Of a stretch of DNA of 64,000 bases, positions 48,201-60,700 are shown in pieces (positions within the stretch are counted from its first letter, which is position 1; every line of letters begins with the position of its first letter). The stretch comes from Nematostella vectensis. Lineage: Eukaryota; Cnidaria; Anthozoa; Actiniaria; Edwardsiidae. The notes beneath the pieces were generated by a model, which worked only from the letters and a program-made list of their open reading frames with translations, had not been told where the DNA came from and searched no databases. The stretch covers positions 6,184,741-6,248,740 of the forward strand of contig NC_064038.1 in NCBI RefSeq assembly GCF_932526225.1, given 5' to 3'. The position numbers were made by a program, and so were the translations under genes.

Positions 48201-51200
48201 CAACCAACAGCACCACCATTAATCAGCCTTCTCAAAACCAACCAACAGCACCACCATTTATCAGCCTTCTCAAAACCAACCAGCAGCACCACCATTTATC
48301 AGTCTTCTCAAAACCAGTCAACAGCACCACCATTAATCACCCTTATAAAACCAACCAACAGCACCATCATTTATCAGCCTTCTCAAAACCGGCCAACAGC
48401 ACCACCATTAATCAGCCTTCTCAAAACCAACCAGCAGCACCACCATTATTCAGCCTTCTCAAAACCAACCAACAGCACCACCATTAATCAGCCTTCTCAA
48501 AACAAACCAACATCACCACCATTAATCAGCCTTCTCAAAACCAGCCAACAGCACCACCATTATTCAGCCTTCTCAAAACAAACCAACATCACCACCATTA
48601 ATCAGCCTTCTCAAAACCGGCCAACAGCACCATCATTAATCAGCCTTCTCAAATCCAGTCAAGAGCACCACCATTTATCAGCCTTCTCAAAACCAACCAA
48701 CAGCACCACCATTTATCAGCCTTCTCAAAACCAACCAACAGCACCACCATTAATCAGCCTTCTCAAAACCAACCAACAGCACCACCATTAATCAGCCTTC
48801 TCAAAACCAACCAGCAGCACCAACATTAATCAGCCTTCTCAAAACCAACCAGCAGCACCACCATTAATCAGCCTTCTCAAAACCAACCAGCAGCACCACC
48901 ATTTATCAGCCTTCTCAAATCCAGTCAACAGCACCACCATTTATCAGCCTTCTCAAATCCAGTCAACAGCACCACCATTAATCAGCCTTCTCAAAACCGG
49001 CCAACAGCACCACCATTAATCAGTCTTCTCAAAACCAACCAACATCGCCACCATTAATCAGCCTTCTCAAAACCAACCAGCAGCACCACCATTAATCAGC
49101 CTTATCAAAACCGGCAAACAGCACCATCTTTAATCAGCCTTCTCAAATCCAGTCAAAAGCACCACCATTTATCACCCTTCTCAAAACCAGTCAACAGCAC
49201 CACCATTAATCACCCTTATCAAAACCAACCAACTTCACCACCATTTATCAGCCTTCTCAAAACCAACCAACAGTCCCACCATTAATCAGCCTTCTCAAAA
49301 CCAACCAGCAGCACCACCATTAATCAGCCTTCTCAAAACCAACCAACATCACCACCATTAATCAGCCTTATGAAAACCAACCAACATCACCACCATTAAT
49401 CAGCCTTCTCAAAACCAACCAACATCACCAACATCACCACCATTTATCAGTCTTCTCAAAACCAACCAACAGCACCACCATTTATCAGCCTTCTCAAAAC
49501 CAACCAACAGCACCACCATTAATCAGCCTTCTCAAAACCAACCAACAGCACCACCATTTATCAGCCTTCTCAAAACCAACCAGCAGCACCACCATTTATC
49601 AGTCTTCTCAAAACCAACCAACATCACCACCATTAATCAGCCTTCTCAAAACCAACCAGCAGCACCACCATTAATCAGCCTTATCAAAACCGGCCAACAG
49701 CACCATCATTAATCAGCCTTCTCAAATCCAGTCAAAAGCACCACCATTTCTCACCCTTCTCAAAACCAGTCAACAGCACCACCATTAATCACCCTTATCA
49801 AAACCAAACAACTTCACCACCATTTATCAGCCTTCTCAAAACCAACCAACAGTCCCACCATTTATCAGCCTTCTCAAAACCAACCAGCAGCACCACCATT
49901 AATCAGCCTTCTCAAAACCAACCAACATCACCATCATTAATCAGCCTTCTCAAATCCAGTCAAAAGCACCACCATTTATCACCCTTCTCAAAACCAGTCA
50001 ACAGCACCACCATTAATCACCCTTATCAAAACCAACCAACTTCACCACCATTTATCAGCCTTCTCAAAACCAACCAACAGTCCCACCATTAATCAGCCTT
50101 CTCAAAACCAACCAGCAGCACCACCATTAATCAGCCTTCTCAAAACCAACCAACATCACCACCATTAATCAGCCTTATGAAAACCAACCAACATCACCAC
50201 CATTAATCAGCCTTCTCAAAACCAACCAACATCACCAACATCACCACCATTTATCAGTCTTCTCAAAACCAACCAACAGCACCACCATTTATCAGCCTTC
50301 TCAAAACCAACCAACAGCACCACCATTAATCAGCCTTCTCAAAACCAACCAACAGCACCACCATTTATCAGCCTTCTCAAAACCAACCAGCAGCACCACC
50401 ATTTATCAGTCTTCTCAAAACCAGTCAACAGCACCACCATTAATCACCCTTATAAAACCAACCAACAGCACCATCATTTATCAGCCTTCTCAAAACCGGC
50501 CAACAGCACCACCATTAATCAGCCTTCTCAAAACCAACCAGCAGCACCACCATTATTCAGCCTTCTCAAAACCAACCAACAGCACCACCATTAATCAGCC
50601 TTCTCAAAACAAACCAACATCACCACCATTAATCAGCCTTCTCAAAACCAGCCAACAGCACCACCATTATTCAGCCTTCTCAAAACAAACCAACATCACC
50701 ACCATTAATCAGCCTTCTCAAAACCGGCCAACAGCACCATCATTAATCAGCCTTCTCAAATCCAGTCAAGAGCACCACCATTTATCAGCCTTCTCAAAAC
50801 CAACCAACAGCACCACCATTTATCAGCCTTCTCAAAACCAACCAACAGCACCACCATTAATCAGCCTTCTCAAAACCAACCAACAGCACCACCATTAATC
50901 AGCCTTCTCAAAACCAACCAGCAGCACCAACATTAATCAGCCTTCTCAAAACCAACCAGCAGCACCACCATTAATCAGCCTTCTCAAAACCAACCAGCAG
51001 CACCACCATTTATCAGCCTTCTCAAATCCAGTCAACAGCACCACCATTTATCAGCCTTCTCAAATCCAGTCAACAGCACCACCATTAATCAGCCTTCTCA
51101 AAACCGGCCAACAGCACCACCATTAATCAGTCTTCTCAAAACCAACCAACATCGCCACCATTAATCAGCCTTCTCAAAACCAACCAGCAGCACCACCATT

Positions 51201-54200
51201 AATCAGCCTTATCAAAACCGGCAAACAGCACCATCTTTAATCAGCCTTCTCAAATCCAGTCAAAAGCACCACCATTTATCACCCTTCTCAAAACCAGTCA
51301 ACAGCACCACCATTAATCACCCTTATCAAAACCAACCAACTTCACCACCATTTATCAGCCTTCTCAAAACCAACCAACAGTCCCACCATTAATCAGCCTT
51401 CTCAAAACCAACCAGCAGCACCACCATTAATCAGCCTTCTCAAAACCAACCAACATCACCACCATTAATCAGCCTTATGAAAACCAACCAACATCACCAC
51501 CATTAATCAGCCTTCTCAAAACCAACCAACATCACCAACATCACCACCATTTATCAGTCTTCTCAAAACCAACCAACAGCACCACCATTTATCAGCCTTC
51601 TCAAAACCAACCAACAGCACCACCATTAATCAGCCTTCTCAAAACCAACCAACAGCACCACCATTTATCAGCCTTCTCAAAACCAACCAGCAGCACCACC
51701 ATTTATCAGTCTTCTCAAAACCAGTCAACAGCACCACCATTAATCACCCTTATCAAAACCAACCAACAGCACCACCATTATTCAGCCTTCTCAAAACCAA
51801 CCAGCAGCACCACCATTAATTAGCCTTCTCAAAACCAACCAACAGCACCACCATTAATCAGCCTTCTCAAAACCAACCAGCAGCACCATCATTAATCACC
51901 CTTCTCAAAACCAACCAGCAGCACCACCATTAATCAGCCTTCTCAAAACCGGCCAACAGCACCACCATTTATCAGCCTTCTCAAAACCGGCCAACAGCAC
52001 CACCATTAATCAGCCTTCTCAAAACCAACCAACAGCACCACCATTAATCAGCCTTCTCAAAACCAACCAACAGCACCACCATTTATCAGCCTTCTCAAAA
52101 CCAACCAACAGCACCATCATTAATCAGCCTTCTCAAAACCAACCAACAGCACCACCATTAATCAGCCTTCTCAAAACCGGCCAACAGCACCACCATTTAT
52201 CAGCCTTCTCAAAACCGGCCAACAGCACCACCATTAATCAGCCTTCTCAAAACCAACCAGCAGCACCACCATTAATCAGCCTTCTCAAAACCGGCCAACA
52301 GCACCACCATTAATCAGTCTTCTCAAAACCAACCAACATCACCACCATTAATCAGCCTTCTCAAAACCAACCAGCAGCACCACCATTAATCAGCCTTATC
52401 AAAACCGGCCAACAGCACCATCATTAATCAGCCTTCTCAAATCCAGTCAAAAGCACCACCATTTCTCACCCTTCTCAAAACCAGTCAACAGCACCACCAT
52501 TAATCACCCTTATCAAAACCAAACAACTTCACCACCATTTATCAGCCTTCTCAAAACCAACCAACAGTCCCACCATTTATCAGCCTTCTCAAAACCAACC
52601 AGCAGCACCACCATTAATCAGCCTTCTCAAAACCAACCAACATCACCACCATTAATCAGCCTTATCAAAACCAACCAACATCACCACCATTAATCAGCCT
52701 TCTCAAAACCAACCAACATCACCAACATCACCACCATTTATCAGTCTTCTCAAAACCAACCAACAGCACCACCATTTATCAGTCTTCTCAAAACCAACCA
52801 ACAGCACCATCATTAATCAGCCTTCTCAAAACCAACCAGCAGCACCACCATTAATCAGCCTTCTCAAAACCGGCCAACAGCACCACCATTAATCAGTCTT
52901 CTCAAAACCAACCAACAGCACCACCATTTATCAGCCTTCTCAAAACCAACCAACAGCACCACCATTTATCAGCCTTCTCAAAACAAACCAACATCACCAC
53001 CACTATTCAGCCTTATCAAAACCAACCAACATCACCACCATTAATCAGCCTTATCAAAACCAACCAACATCACCACCATTAATCAGCCTTATCAAAACCG
53101 GCCAACAGCACCATCATTAATCAGCCTTATCAAAACCAACCAACATCACCACCACTATTCAGCCTTATCAAAACAAAACAACATCACCACCACTATTCAG
53201 CCTTATCAAAACCAACCAACATCACCACCATTAATCAGCCTTATCAAAACCGGCCAACAGCACCATCATTAATCAGCCTTCTCAAATCCAGTCAAAAGCA
53301 CCACCATTTATCACCCTTCTCAAAACCAGTCAACAGCACCACCATTAATCACCCTTATCAAAACCAACCAACTTCACCACCATTTATCAGCCTTCTCAAA
53401 ACCAACCAGCAGCACCACCATTAATCAGCCTTCTCAAAACCAACCAACATCACCACCATTAATCAGCCTTATGAAAACCAACCAACATCACCACCATTAA
53501 TCAGCCTTCTCAAAACCAACCAACATCACCAACATCACCACCATTTATCAGTCTTCTCAAAACCAACCAACAGCACCACCATTTATCAGCCTTCTCAAAA
53601 CCAACCAACAGCACCACCATTTATCAGCCTTCTCAAAACCAACCAACAGCACCACCATTATTCAGCCTTCTCAAAACCAACCAGCAGCACCACCATTAAT
53701 CAGCCTTCTCACAACCAACCAACAGCACCACCATTAATCAGCCTTCTCAAAACCAACCATCAGCACCATCATTAATCACCCTTCTCAAAACCAACCAGCA
53801 GCACCACCATTAATCAGCCTTCTCAAAACCGGCCAACAGCACCACCATTTATCAGCCTTCTCAAAACCGGCCAACAGCACCACCATTTATCAGCCTTCTC
53901 AAAACCAACCAACAGCACCACCATTATTCAGCCTTCTCAAAACCAACCAACAGCACCACCATTAATCAGCCTTCTCAAAACCAACCAACAGCACCACCAT
54001 TAATCAGCCTTCTCAAAACCGGCCAACAGCACCACCATTTATCAGCCTTCTCAAAACCGGCCAACAGCACCACCATTAATCAGCCTTCTCAAAACCAACC
54101 AGCAGCACCACCATTAATCAGCCTTCTCAAAACCAACCAACATCACCACCATTAATCAGCCTTCTCAAAACCAACCAGCAGCACCACCATTAATCAGCCT

Positions 54201-56393
54201 TCTCAAAACCAAACAACTTCACCACCATTTATCAGCCTTCTCAAAACCAACCAACAGTCCCACCATTTATCAGCCTTCTCAAAACCAACCAGCAGCACCA
54301 CCATTAATCAGCCTTCTCAAAACCGGCCAACAGCACCACCATTAATCAGCCTTCTCAAAACCAACCAGCAGCACCACCATTTATCAGCCTTCTCAAAACC
54401 AACCAACATCACCACCATTAATCAGCCTTATCAAAACCAACCAACATCACCACCATTAATCAGCCTTCTCAAAACCAACCAACATCACCAACATCACCAC
54501 CATTTATCAGTCTTCTCAAAACCAACCAACAGCACCACCATTTATCAGCCTTCTCAAAACCAACCAACAGCACCACCATTAATCAGCCTTCTTAAAACCA
54601 ACCAACAGCACCACCATTATTCAGCCTTCTCAAAACCAACCAGCAGCACCACCATTAATCAGCCTTCTCAAAACCAACCAACAGCACCACCATTAATCAG
54701 CCTTCTCAAAACCAACCAGCAGCACCATCATTAATCACCCTTATCAAAACCAACCAGCAGCACCACCATTAATCACCCTTATCAAAACCAACCAGCAGCA
54801 CCACCATTTATCAGCCTTCTCAAAACCGGCCAACAGCACCACCATTAATCAGCCTTCTCAAAACCAACCAACAGCACCACCATTAATCAGCCTTCTCAAA
54901 ACCAACCAACAGCACCACCATTTATCAGCCTTCTCAAAACCAACCAACAGCACCATCATTAATCAGCCTTCTCAAAACCAACCAACAGCACCACCATTAA
55001 TCAGCCTTCTCAAAACCGGCCAACAGCACCACCATTTATCAGCCTTCTCAAAACCGGCCAACAGCACCACCATTAATCAGCCTTCTCAAAACCAACCAAC
55101 AGCACCACCATTTATCAGCCTTCTCAAAACCGGCCAACAGCACCACCATTAATCAGCCTCCTAAAAACCAACCAACAGCACCACCATTAATCAGCCTTCT
55201 CAAAACCGGCCAACAGCACCACCATTAATCAGTCTTCTCAAAACCAACCAACATCACCACCATTTATCAGCCTTCTCAAAACCGGCCAACAGCACCACCA
55301 TTTATCAGCCTTCTCAAAACCAACCAACAGCACCATCATTAATCGCACCCTTATCAAAACCAACCAACAGCACCACCATTTATCAGCCTTCTCAAAACCA
55401 ACCAGCAGCGCCACCATTAATCAGCCTTCTCAAAACCAACCAGCATCACCACCATTAATCAGCCTTCTCAAAACCAACCAGCAGCCCCACCATTAATCAG
55501 CCTTCTCAAAACCAACCAACATACCACCATTAGTCAGCCTTCTCAAAACCAACCAGCACCACCACCATTAATCAGCCTTCTCAAAACCAACCAACATCAC
55601 TACCATTAATCAGCCTTCTCAAAACCAACCAACAGCACCACCATTAATCAGCCTTCTCAAAACCAACCAGCAGTGCCACCATTAATCAGCCTTCTCAAAA
55701 CCAACCAACAGCACCACCATTAATCAGCCTTCTCAAAACCAACCAACAGCACCACCATTATTCAGCCTTCTCAAAACCAACCAACATCACCACCATTAAT
55801 CACCCTTATCAAAACCAATCAGCAGCACCACCATTAATCAGCCTTCTCAAAACCAACCAGCATCACCACCATTAATCAGCCTTCTCAAAACCAACCAGCA
55901 GCCCCACCATTAATCAGCCTCCTCAAAACCAACCAACATACCACCATTAGTCAGCCTTCTCAAAACCAACCAGCAGCCCCACCATTAATCAGCCTTCTCA
56001 AAACCAACCAGCAGCACCATCATTAATCAGCCTTCTCAAAACCAACCAACAGCACCACCATTAATCAGCCTTCTCAAAACCAACCAACAGCACCACCATT
56101 TATCAGCCTTATCAAAACCAACCAACAGCACCAACATTATTCAGCCTTATCAAAACAAGCCAACATCACCACCATTAATCAGATGGAAAATATATCATTT
56201 CTGTCTTGTTAGTGGGTGTCTTCATCAACCAAACTACCTTAAACTCACAATAGCCTGCTCCTAAAAATCTTTTTGAGAAGGCTGATAATGGTCTTAAGTA
56301 AATTTAAACCAAAAATCAGATAATTGGAGGATGATCACCCTAAAATATCCCTTACCTTGTGACTGCAAATGGGGAGACAGCAATGCATGGCAC
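39223..56393 (-). CDS. UDP-glycosyltransferase (UGT80/sterol glucosyltransferase-like), C-terminal five exons
   Basis: Exons in transcription order: 56393-56356, 41966-41887, 41047-40849, 40485-40259, 39677-39223, ending TGA. Phases 0, 2, 1, 2, 1 agree and no stops occur in 332 codons. Key segments are VPCIAVSPFAVTRTPPV across the first junction, DHWMWRLYLDDFGEF, EKPGYWPD, CGYWFLD, PLYIGFGSMEE, then AVMHHGGSGTVASAIRAS and PFMFDQSYWADKV. The last two are the nucleotide-sugar binding signature of family 1 glycosyltransferases of the sterol-glucoside type. The substrate is not known. The N-terminal acceptor domain (about 150 or more residues) is not found between 56393 and the BEN gene. The 56393 acceptor (TCTAAAG) is weak, so that exon may start elsewhere or the gene may be 5'-truncated. 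The intron 56355-41967 is almost wholly minisatellite. Confidence 0.78.
39678..40258. other. UGT intron; G tract
   Basis: Intron sequence with a run of about 15 G at 40076-40091 and no coding pattern. Confidence 0.5.
40510..40700. repeat. Partial duplications of the UGT exon edge
   Basis: GTCTAAGAACCAGTA followed by GCACATTGACAC, the 5' edge of exon 40485-40259 with its acceptor, reappears at 40649-40680 inside the upstream intron. ATATTCTTCATA and AAGAACCAG modules also occur near 40548, 40590 and 40637. These are decayed local duplications, too short to be functional exons. Confidence 0.6.
41048..41886. other. UGT intron; local duplication, AT-rich
   Basis: A roughly 54 bp duplication of the upstream edge of exon 41047-40849 lies at about 41080-41130 (CCATATAATACA against CCATATGATACA). 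Then comes T-rich sequence with repeated CTAAAAATC motifs (41190-41290 and 41520-41590). No exon was found. Confidence 0.5.
41968..56182. repeat. 14.2 kb array of a 38 bp minisatellite
   Basis: The unit contains CACCACCATTAATCAGCC and then TTCTCAAAACCAACCAACAG, period 38 bp, about 370 copies. Common variants are TTTATC or TTATTC for TTAATC, CATCACC for CAGCACC, CCGGCC or CCAGTC for CCAACC, and TTATC for TTCTC. Higher-order structure is plain. A block marked by CAGTCCCACC, then AGCCTTATGAAAACC, then a 9 bp-longer unit (CATCACCAACATCACC) recurs starting near 43937, 45163, 46878, 48066, 49368, 50172, 51474 and 53469. Spacing is roughly 0.8-1.7 kb with near-identity between blocks. It lies wholly in one intron of the UGT gene, and its left edge touches the splice acceptor of exon 41966-41887. 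Confidence 0.95.
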
Positions 56394-56429
56394 CTTTAGA
56401 TACCCATGCAGAAATTTGAGTATGTAAAG

Positions 56430-57300
56430 GGGATGTAAAAGGTATGTTGTTTGATACCATTTACCTACCATATACTTCCTAAAAACATACCCTCTACATA
56501 CCAACTTGGAAGGCATGTAATGGGTATGTAATACATATGAAAATTGGACATAGTAAAATATACCTTTTACATAACCAAAAGCGACCTTGATATTGAAGAC
56601 CTTGGAGTTATGTAAAAGGTAAGTGTTAGGTATGTAAATTGTGTGTAGACGGTATGTAATGAGATATCATTTACATACCAAATATTTGCTGAAAACATAC
56701 CTGTTACATACCAATTTAGGTGGTATGTAATTGGCATGTAATACCTATCAAAATTGGACATTGTAAAATATACATTTTACATAACCAAAAGCGACCTTGA
56801 TTTGAAGATTTATAGTTATGTAAATGGTAAGTATTAGGTATGTAGATGGCAAGTAAAATATATATAGTGGGAACCATTTACATATCAAAAACTTGCTAAA
56901 AACATACCGATTACATACCAAAATGCTACTGTTAAATGGAAATTTACATACCCATTACATACCTAAAATGTACCTTATGGGTACATAGCTCAAGGCTACC
57001 TTAAAAGGGCATGGTATAGAATTTACATAGCCATTACATACCCAAAATGTACCTTGAACATACCACAAATGCTACCGTTAAATGGAAATTATTATACCCA
57101 TTACATACCTAAAATATACCTTGTACATGCCACAAACATAGCTCAAGGCTACCTGAAGAAGGCATGGTATAGAATTTACATAGCCATTACATACCCAAAA
57201 TGTACCTTCACAAATAATACCGTTAAATGGAAATTTACATACCCATTACATACCTAAAATGTACCTTGGACATGCCACAAACATAGCTCAAGGCTACCTT
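56430..57300. repeat. Two adjoining tandem repeats of TACATACC-rich sequence
   Basis: A unit of about 240 bp containing AAAATTGGACAT, TTTTACATAACCAAAAGC and GACCTTGAT is present twice, with a partial third (56440-56900). It is followed by about three units of 170 bp with CCCATTACATACCTAAAATG and ATAGCTCAAGGCTACC. No coding potential. It separates the first visible UGT exon from the BEN gene. Confidence 0.75.
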
Positions 57301-57683
57301 AAAATGGCATCGTGCCAATTTTACGTACAATACATTATCTAAATGTGTCCCATAGCTAAAGGGATAACTTGATATAAGCGACTGAGCCAAGCAGCTAGTC
57401 TTTCCTTGTTTGTAAGCATATCAATAAAACGCCCCTGCAACATGGTATCTATGCCTCTACATGTCACACGCAAAATTTAAACCCAAAGAACGTTGTATAA
57501 CACACTTTATGCGCAAAGTAAAACTAAATTGTTGCTTAAAGATCAATAAGATTACCTGGAACTGCTAAGCTGCAAAGGTAAAGTTACTAACCTGGAAATC
57601 ACTGGAAATGTTTAATTGATTCCTAGATCGGCACATAATCTCGATTCACAAAAAATGACTTTTTTGATTACTAGTTCGAATTG
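57301..57683. other. No gene seen between UGT and BEN genes
   Basis: Unique AT-rich sequence. The N-terminal exons expected for the glycosyltransferase were searched for here on the minus strand and not found. Confidence 0.45.
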
Positions 57684-57689
57684 TTTATT
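57684..57689 (-). terminator. Polyadenylation signal of the BEN gene
   Basis: AATAAA on the minus strand, 45 bp downstream of the TGA at 57737-57735, within AT-rich sequence as expected for a 3' untranslated region. Confidence 0.5.
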
Positions 57690-57734
57690 ATCAAATATAA
57701 ATTTAAAAAAATGGTAAAAACTATGCCAAAGTTT

Positions 57735-60700
57735 TCAATCAAGCAAAGACTCATCTGCATCGTAGTCATCATCATCATCATCAGGAAGACTAGGCAGACT
57801 TGGCAGATCATCTTCACAAGCTGACTTCCGTGCTGCTCTCCTCAAGTTTTTTATACTTAGGTTCATGGCACTTGTGATGCCTTTTTTACACCCGTCTGGG
57901 AGGTTCTGCCTCGACGCATATGCTATTAATGTAACAAAAAATCACTTCGCATTACGTTTGTTATTATCGTCATTAATTGAGTTATTCAATATACCAAATA
58001 TTCGCGGTACCATAACTTCACCTGATGCGAAAACAATTTAATGTGGGAAAATCAAAACTTAGCTTTTCTCACCTTTAATAGTGGTTATAATTTGCTGGTT
58101 AAGCAAATTTCCCACCTCCCCCTGCTCAGAGATTTTTCCCTCGCGCCTTTCTTCTTCTGAAAAAAACGCCTTTAAAAGGCGTGTAGCCAGCGAGGACTTG
58201 GTGTGTGCGGTTTTGCACAATGCAAGTGCTGTCCTCGAAAGGAAGACACCACTGCCCGCAACTAATTCAACTAACTGCAAATAATGAAAGAAAAAAAAAA
58301 CGTTCAGTACCCAAAATAACATATAGTTCATAAAACGACGTCAATAATACTTGAGTTATTTTTTTAAATATCGTATCAAGTACTCGCGATAGGACAAGCT
58401 CTTGCTTTCACGGGCAATTGGAAATAGTTAGTTGTCATTTGAACAAAGTCGGCGGCTACTGAGTGATCTGATTAGTAAATTATCATTGTCAAGCGCTGGA
58501 AAGTCCCGGCTGTTGCGAATCGGGACTTCCCGAATTAACAAGCGAGGACCACTCATAGCCACTGACTTCGTTTGAATGGCAGCTAAGTATTTCAAGTCGC
58601 CCAAGAAAATCTATCTGTGACCTGATGCCCGTAAGGTTGGATTACACCTCACACTCATTTTTATTTAAACTTTTTTAAACTAAAGACTTATGTTCAAGGC
58701 TGACTAATAAACCCTGCACTGTTCTCAAATTCCTGTATCCATCCTTATTATTACCTTTCTCGTTGCCGCTTCTGCCTCACTCATCACGCCTACCCGCCCA
58801 TCATTTACTTGTACATTTGGTACTCGAAGCTCATTTCCTAAAATCAATGACAATTATAAAATGATCTCTATATCATCAGAAAACAAACTAGAAGAGGATG
58901 GCGTAAACGTGGAAAATGATCTCTATATCATCAGAAAACAATCTAGAAGAGGATGACGTAAACGTAAAAAATAATTTTTCAACTAAAAGGACAGAGAGGA
59001 AAGATGCAAGATAACTATTTTTTAGCTCAATATTTTGCATATAAGCTCCCTTTTTGTCGGAGAACAAAATATCAAAATTAAAAATATAACTTACGCTATG
59101 TCTTGAAAGATATTTCAAAGGCTATCTGTGAAAAAGCCCAACAAAATACGAAATGGCGCCCGTTTTGACCCATTAAATTGAAAATATTTACCTTGGATAC
59201 CATCTGATCTGCTCAGTCTCCTGAATCGCGCTTCCAAAGCCCCATATTTTTCCTTCAGCTCACTAAGCTCATCTCTCGTGGAAACACACATAGGATTTGG
59301 GCAAAGTGGCCTTTTTTTTGGTTCTTTCTGCGCATCTGAAATAGAAAAAAAAAATTAATAGAGCGGAAACCCTCAAGTAGAACCTGAATAAAAGACATCT
59401 GATTTTGGAGTCTATACTGAACTGTTCTTTTTACAGCAATTCTACCCTGAAAATGGGGATAATAATTTTTGATATAAATATGAAATAGAAAAGTGAAATA
59501 ATGACAAAAATACTTACGCTGCGTATGTGCTGGCTTGTCTCTTGTGACTCCCTGTTGGTTAATTAAAGAGAGACTTCAAACTTGGGGATCTATACTAGTG
59601 TATTTTTATGCGTTTCAGAACCGTTTAATTGAAATTGACAAACCTTGAGTGACGATGTTGATAAATCGCGGGAGGCCGACTTCTTTGAAAATAGAAATGC
59701 GGTTGAAAAAATTTTATAGAGGTATAGAATTAAGATCCTGAACTTCTCATTCAAATTGCGTACCAACCTGGACTATTTGTTCTGACTGATTCAGCTCGCA
59801 CCCTGTGATAAACGGATGAAACGTAAATAGCTAATCATCATGAATGATCATAGACTTGAGAATACAAATTGGAGTATTCCTTACCCGCTCTTTGTGTTGA
59901 TCTCTCGTTGATAGCAACAATCGAGATGTCCTATATGTACATAAACAAACATTGTCTATTATGATTTTCTATGATTTCATAAATTTGAGGATATCTCGAT
60001 TCTCAGTGCTGAGAATTCTTGCTCGCAAAGTTCAGTGTACTTTCTCGCAATTCTTTACTGGTCGTGCTCGAGGAACGGGATCTGTACAGGACCTGAAATG
60101 ATCCCAGGACCCGAAACGATCCCAGGACCCGAAATGATCCCCAAAAGTACCCCAACTGATCCTCGGACCCGAAACGATACCGAGGAGTCCCCGAAATCAA
60201 CCCCAAGGAATTACGGTAATGGACAGAGGGAAAGCAGAAGAAATACTTGCAATTCTTGAATCATAATAAAGGGTTAACAGCGACTCGATTTCTAAACAAC
60301 GTGACTTAAAAATATTAAATTCCAACACAATACTTCTATTTATTACATTGCCCGGCGTTAAACCCATAAACAGAGTCCAAAACAAATACACAACTTTAAA
60401 TTGCTACTGAAAGGAATATAGCATAAACATAGCACAGCCTTGCTCAGATCAACCAAACTTTTGACCTTCCATCACACTCTTAACATTTTGCGGTTCCGAC
60501 ACATGACTCCGACACTATAAATCTCATTTCCGGTAAACATCACCCCTAAAAATTAATATTCATCTGACAACCAAACATGTATTTCACCACGAAATCCTTG
60601 TTCTTACGAGCGAATATTTACCGACACATTTTAGGCAGCCGGTTTGGCAGAGAAGATGGAATGACAAAAGTACACTGAGTAATACACTCGAACAACCCTT

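Noticed and set aside
41968-56182. Regular 38 bp repeats resemble a CRISPR array at first sight
   Set aside because: Repeats are directly adjacent with no unique spacers, variants are shared between units, and the setting is an animal gene intron.
57054-57257. ORF with repeated NIPQMLPLNGNYYTHYIPK pattern
   Set aside because: Product of the tandem repeats at 56430-57300, unlike any protein family known to me.
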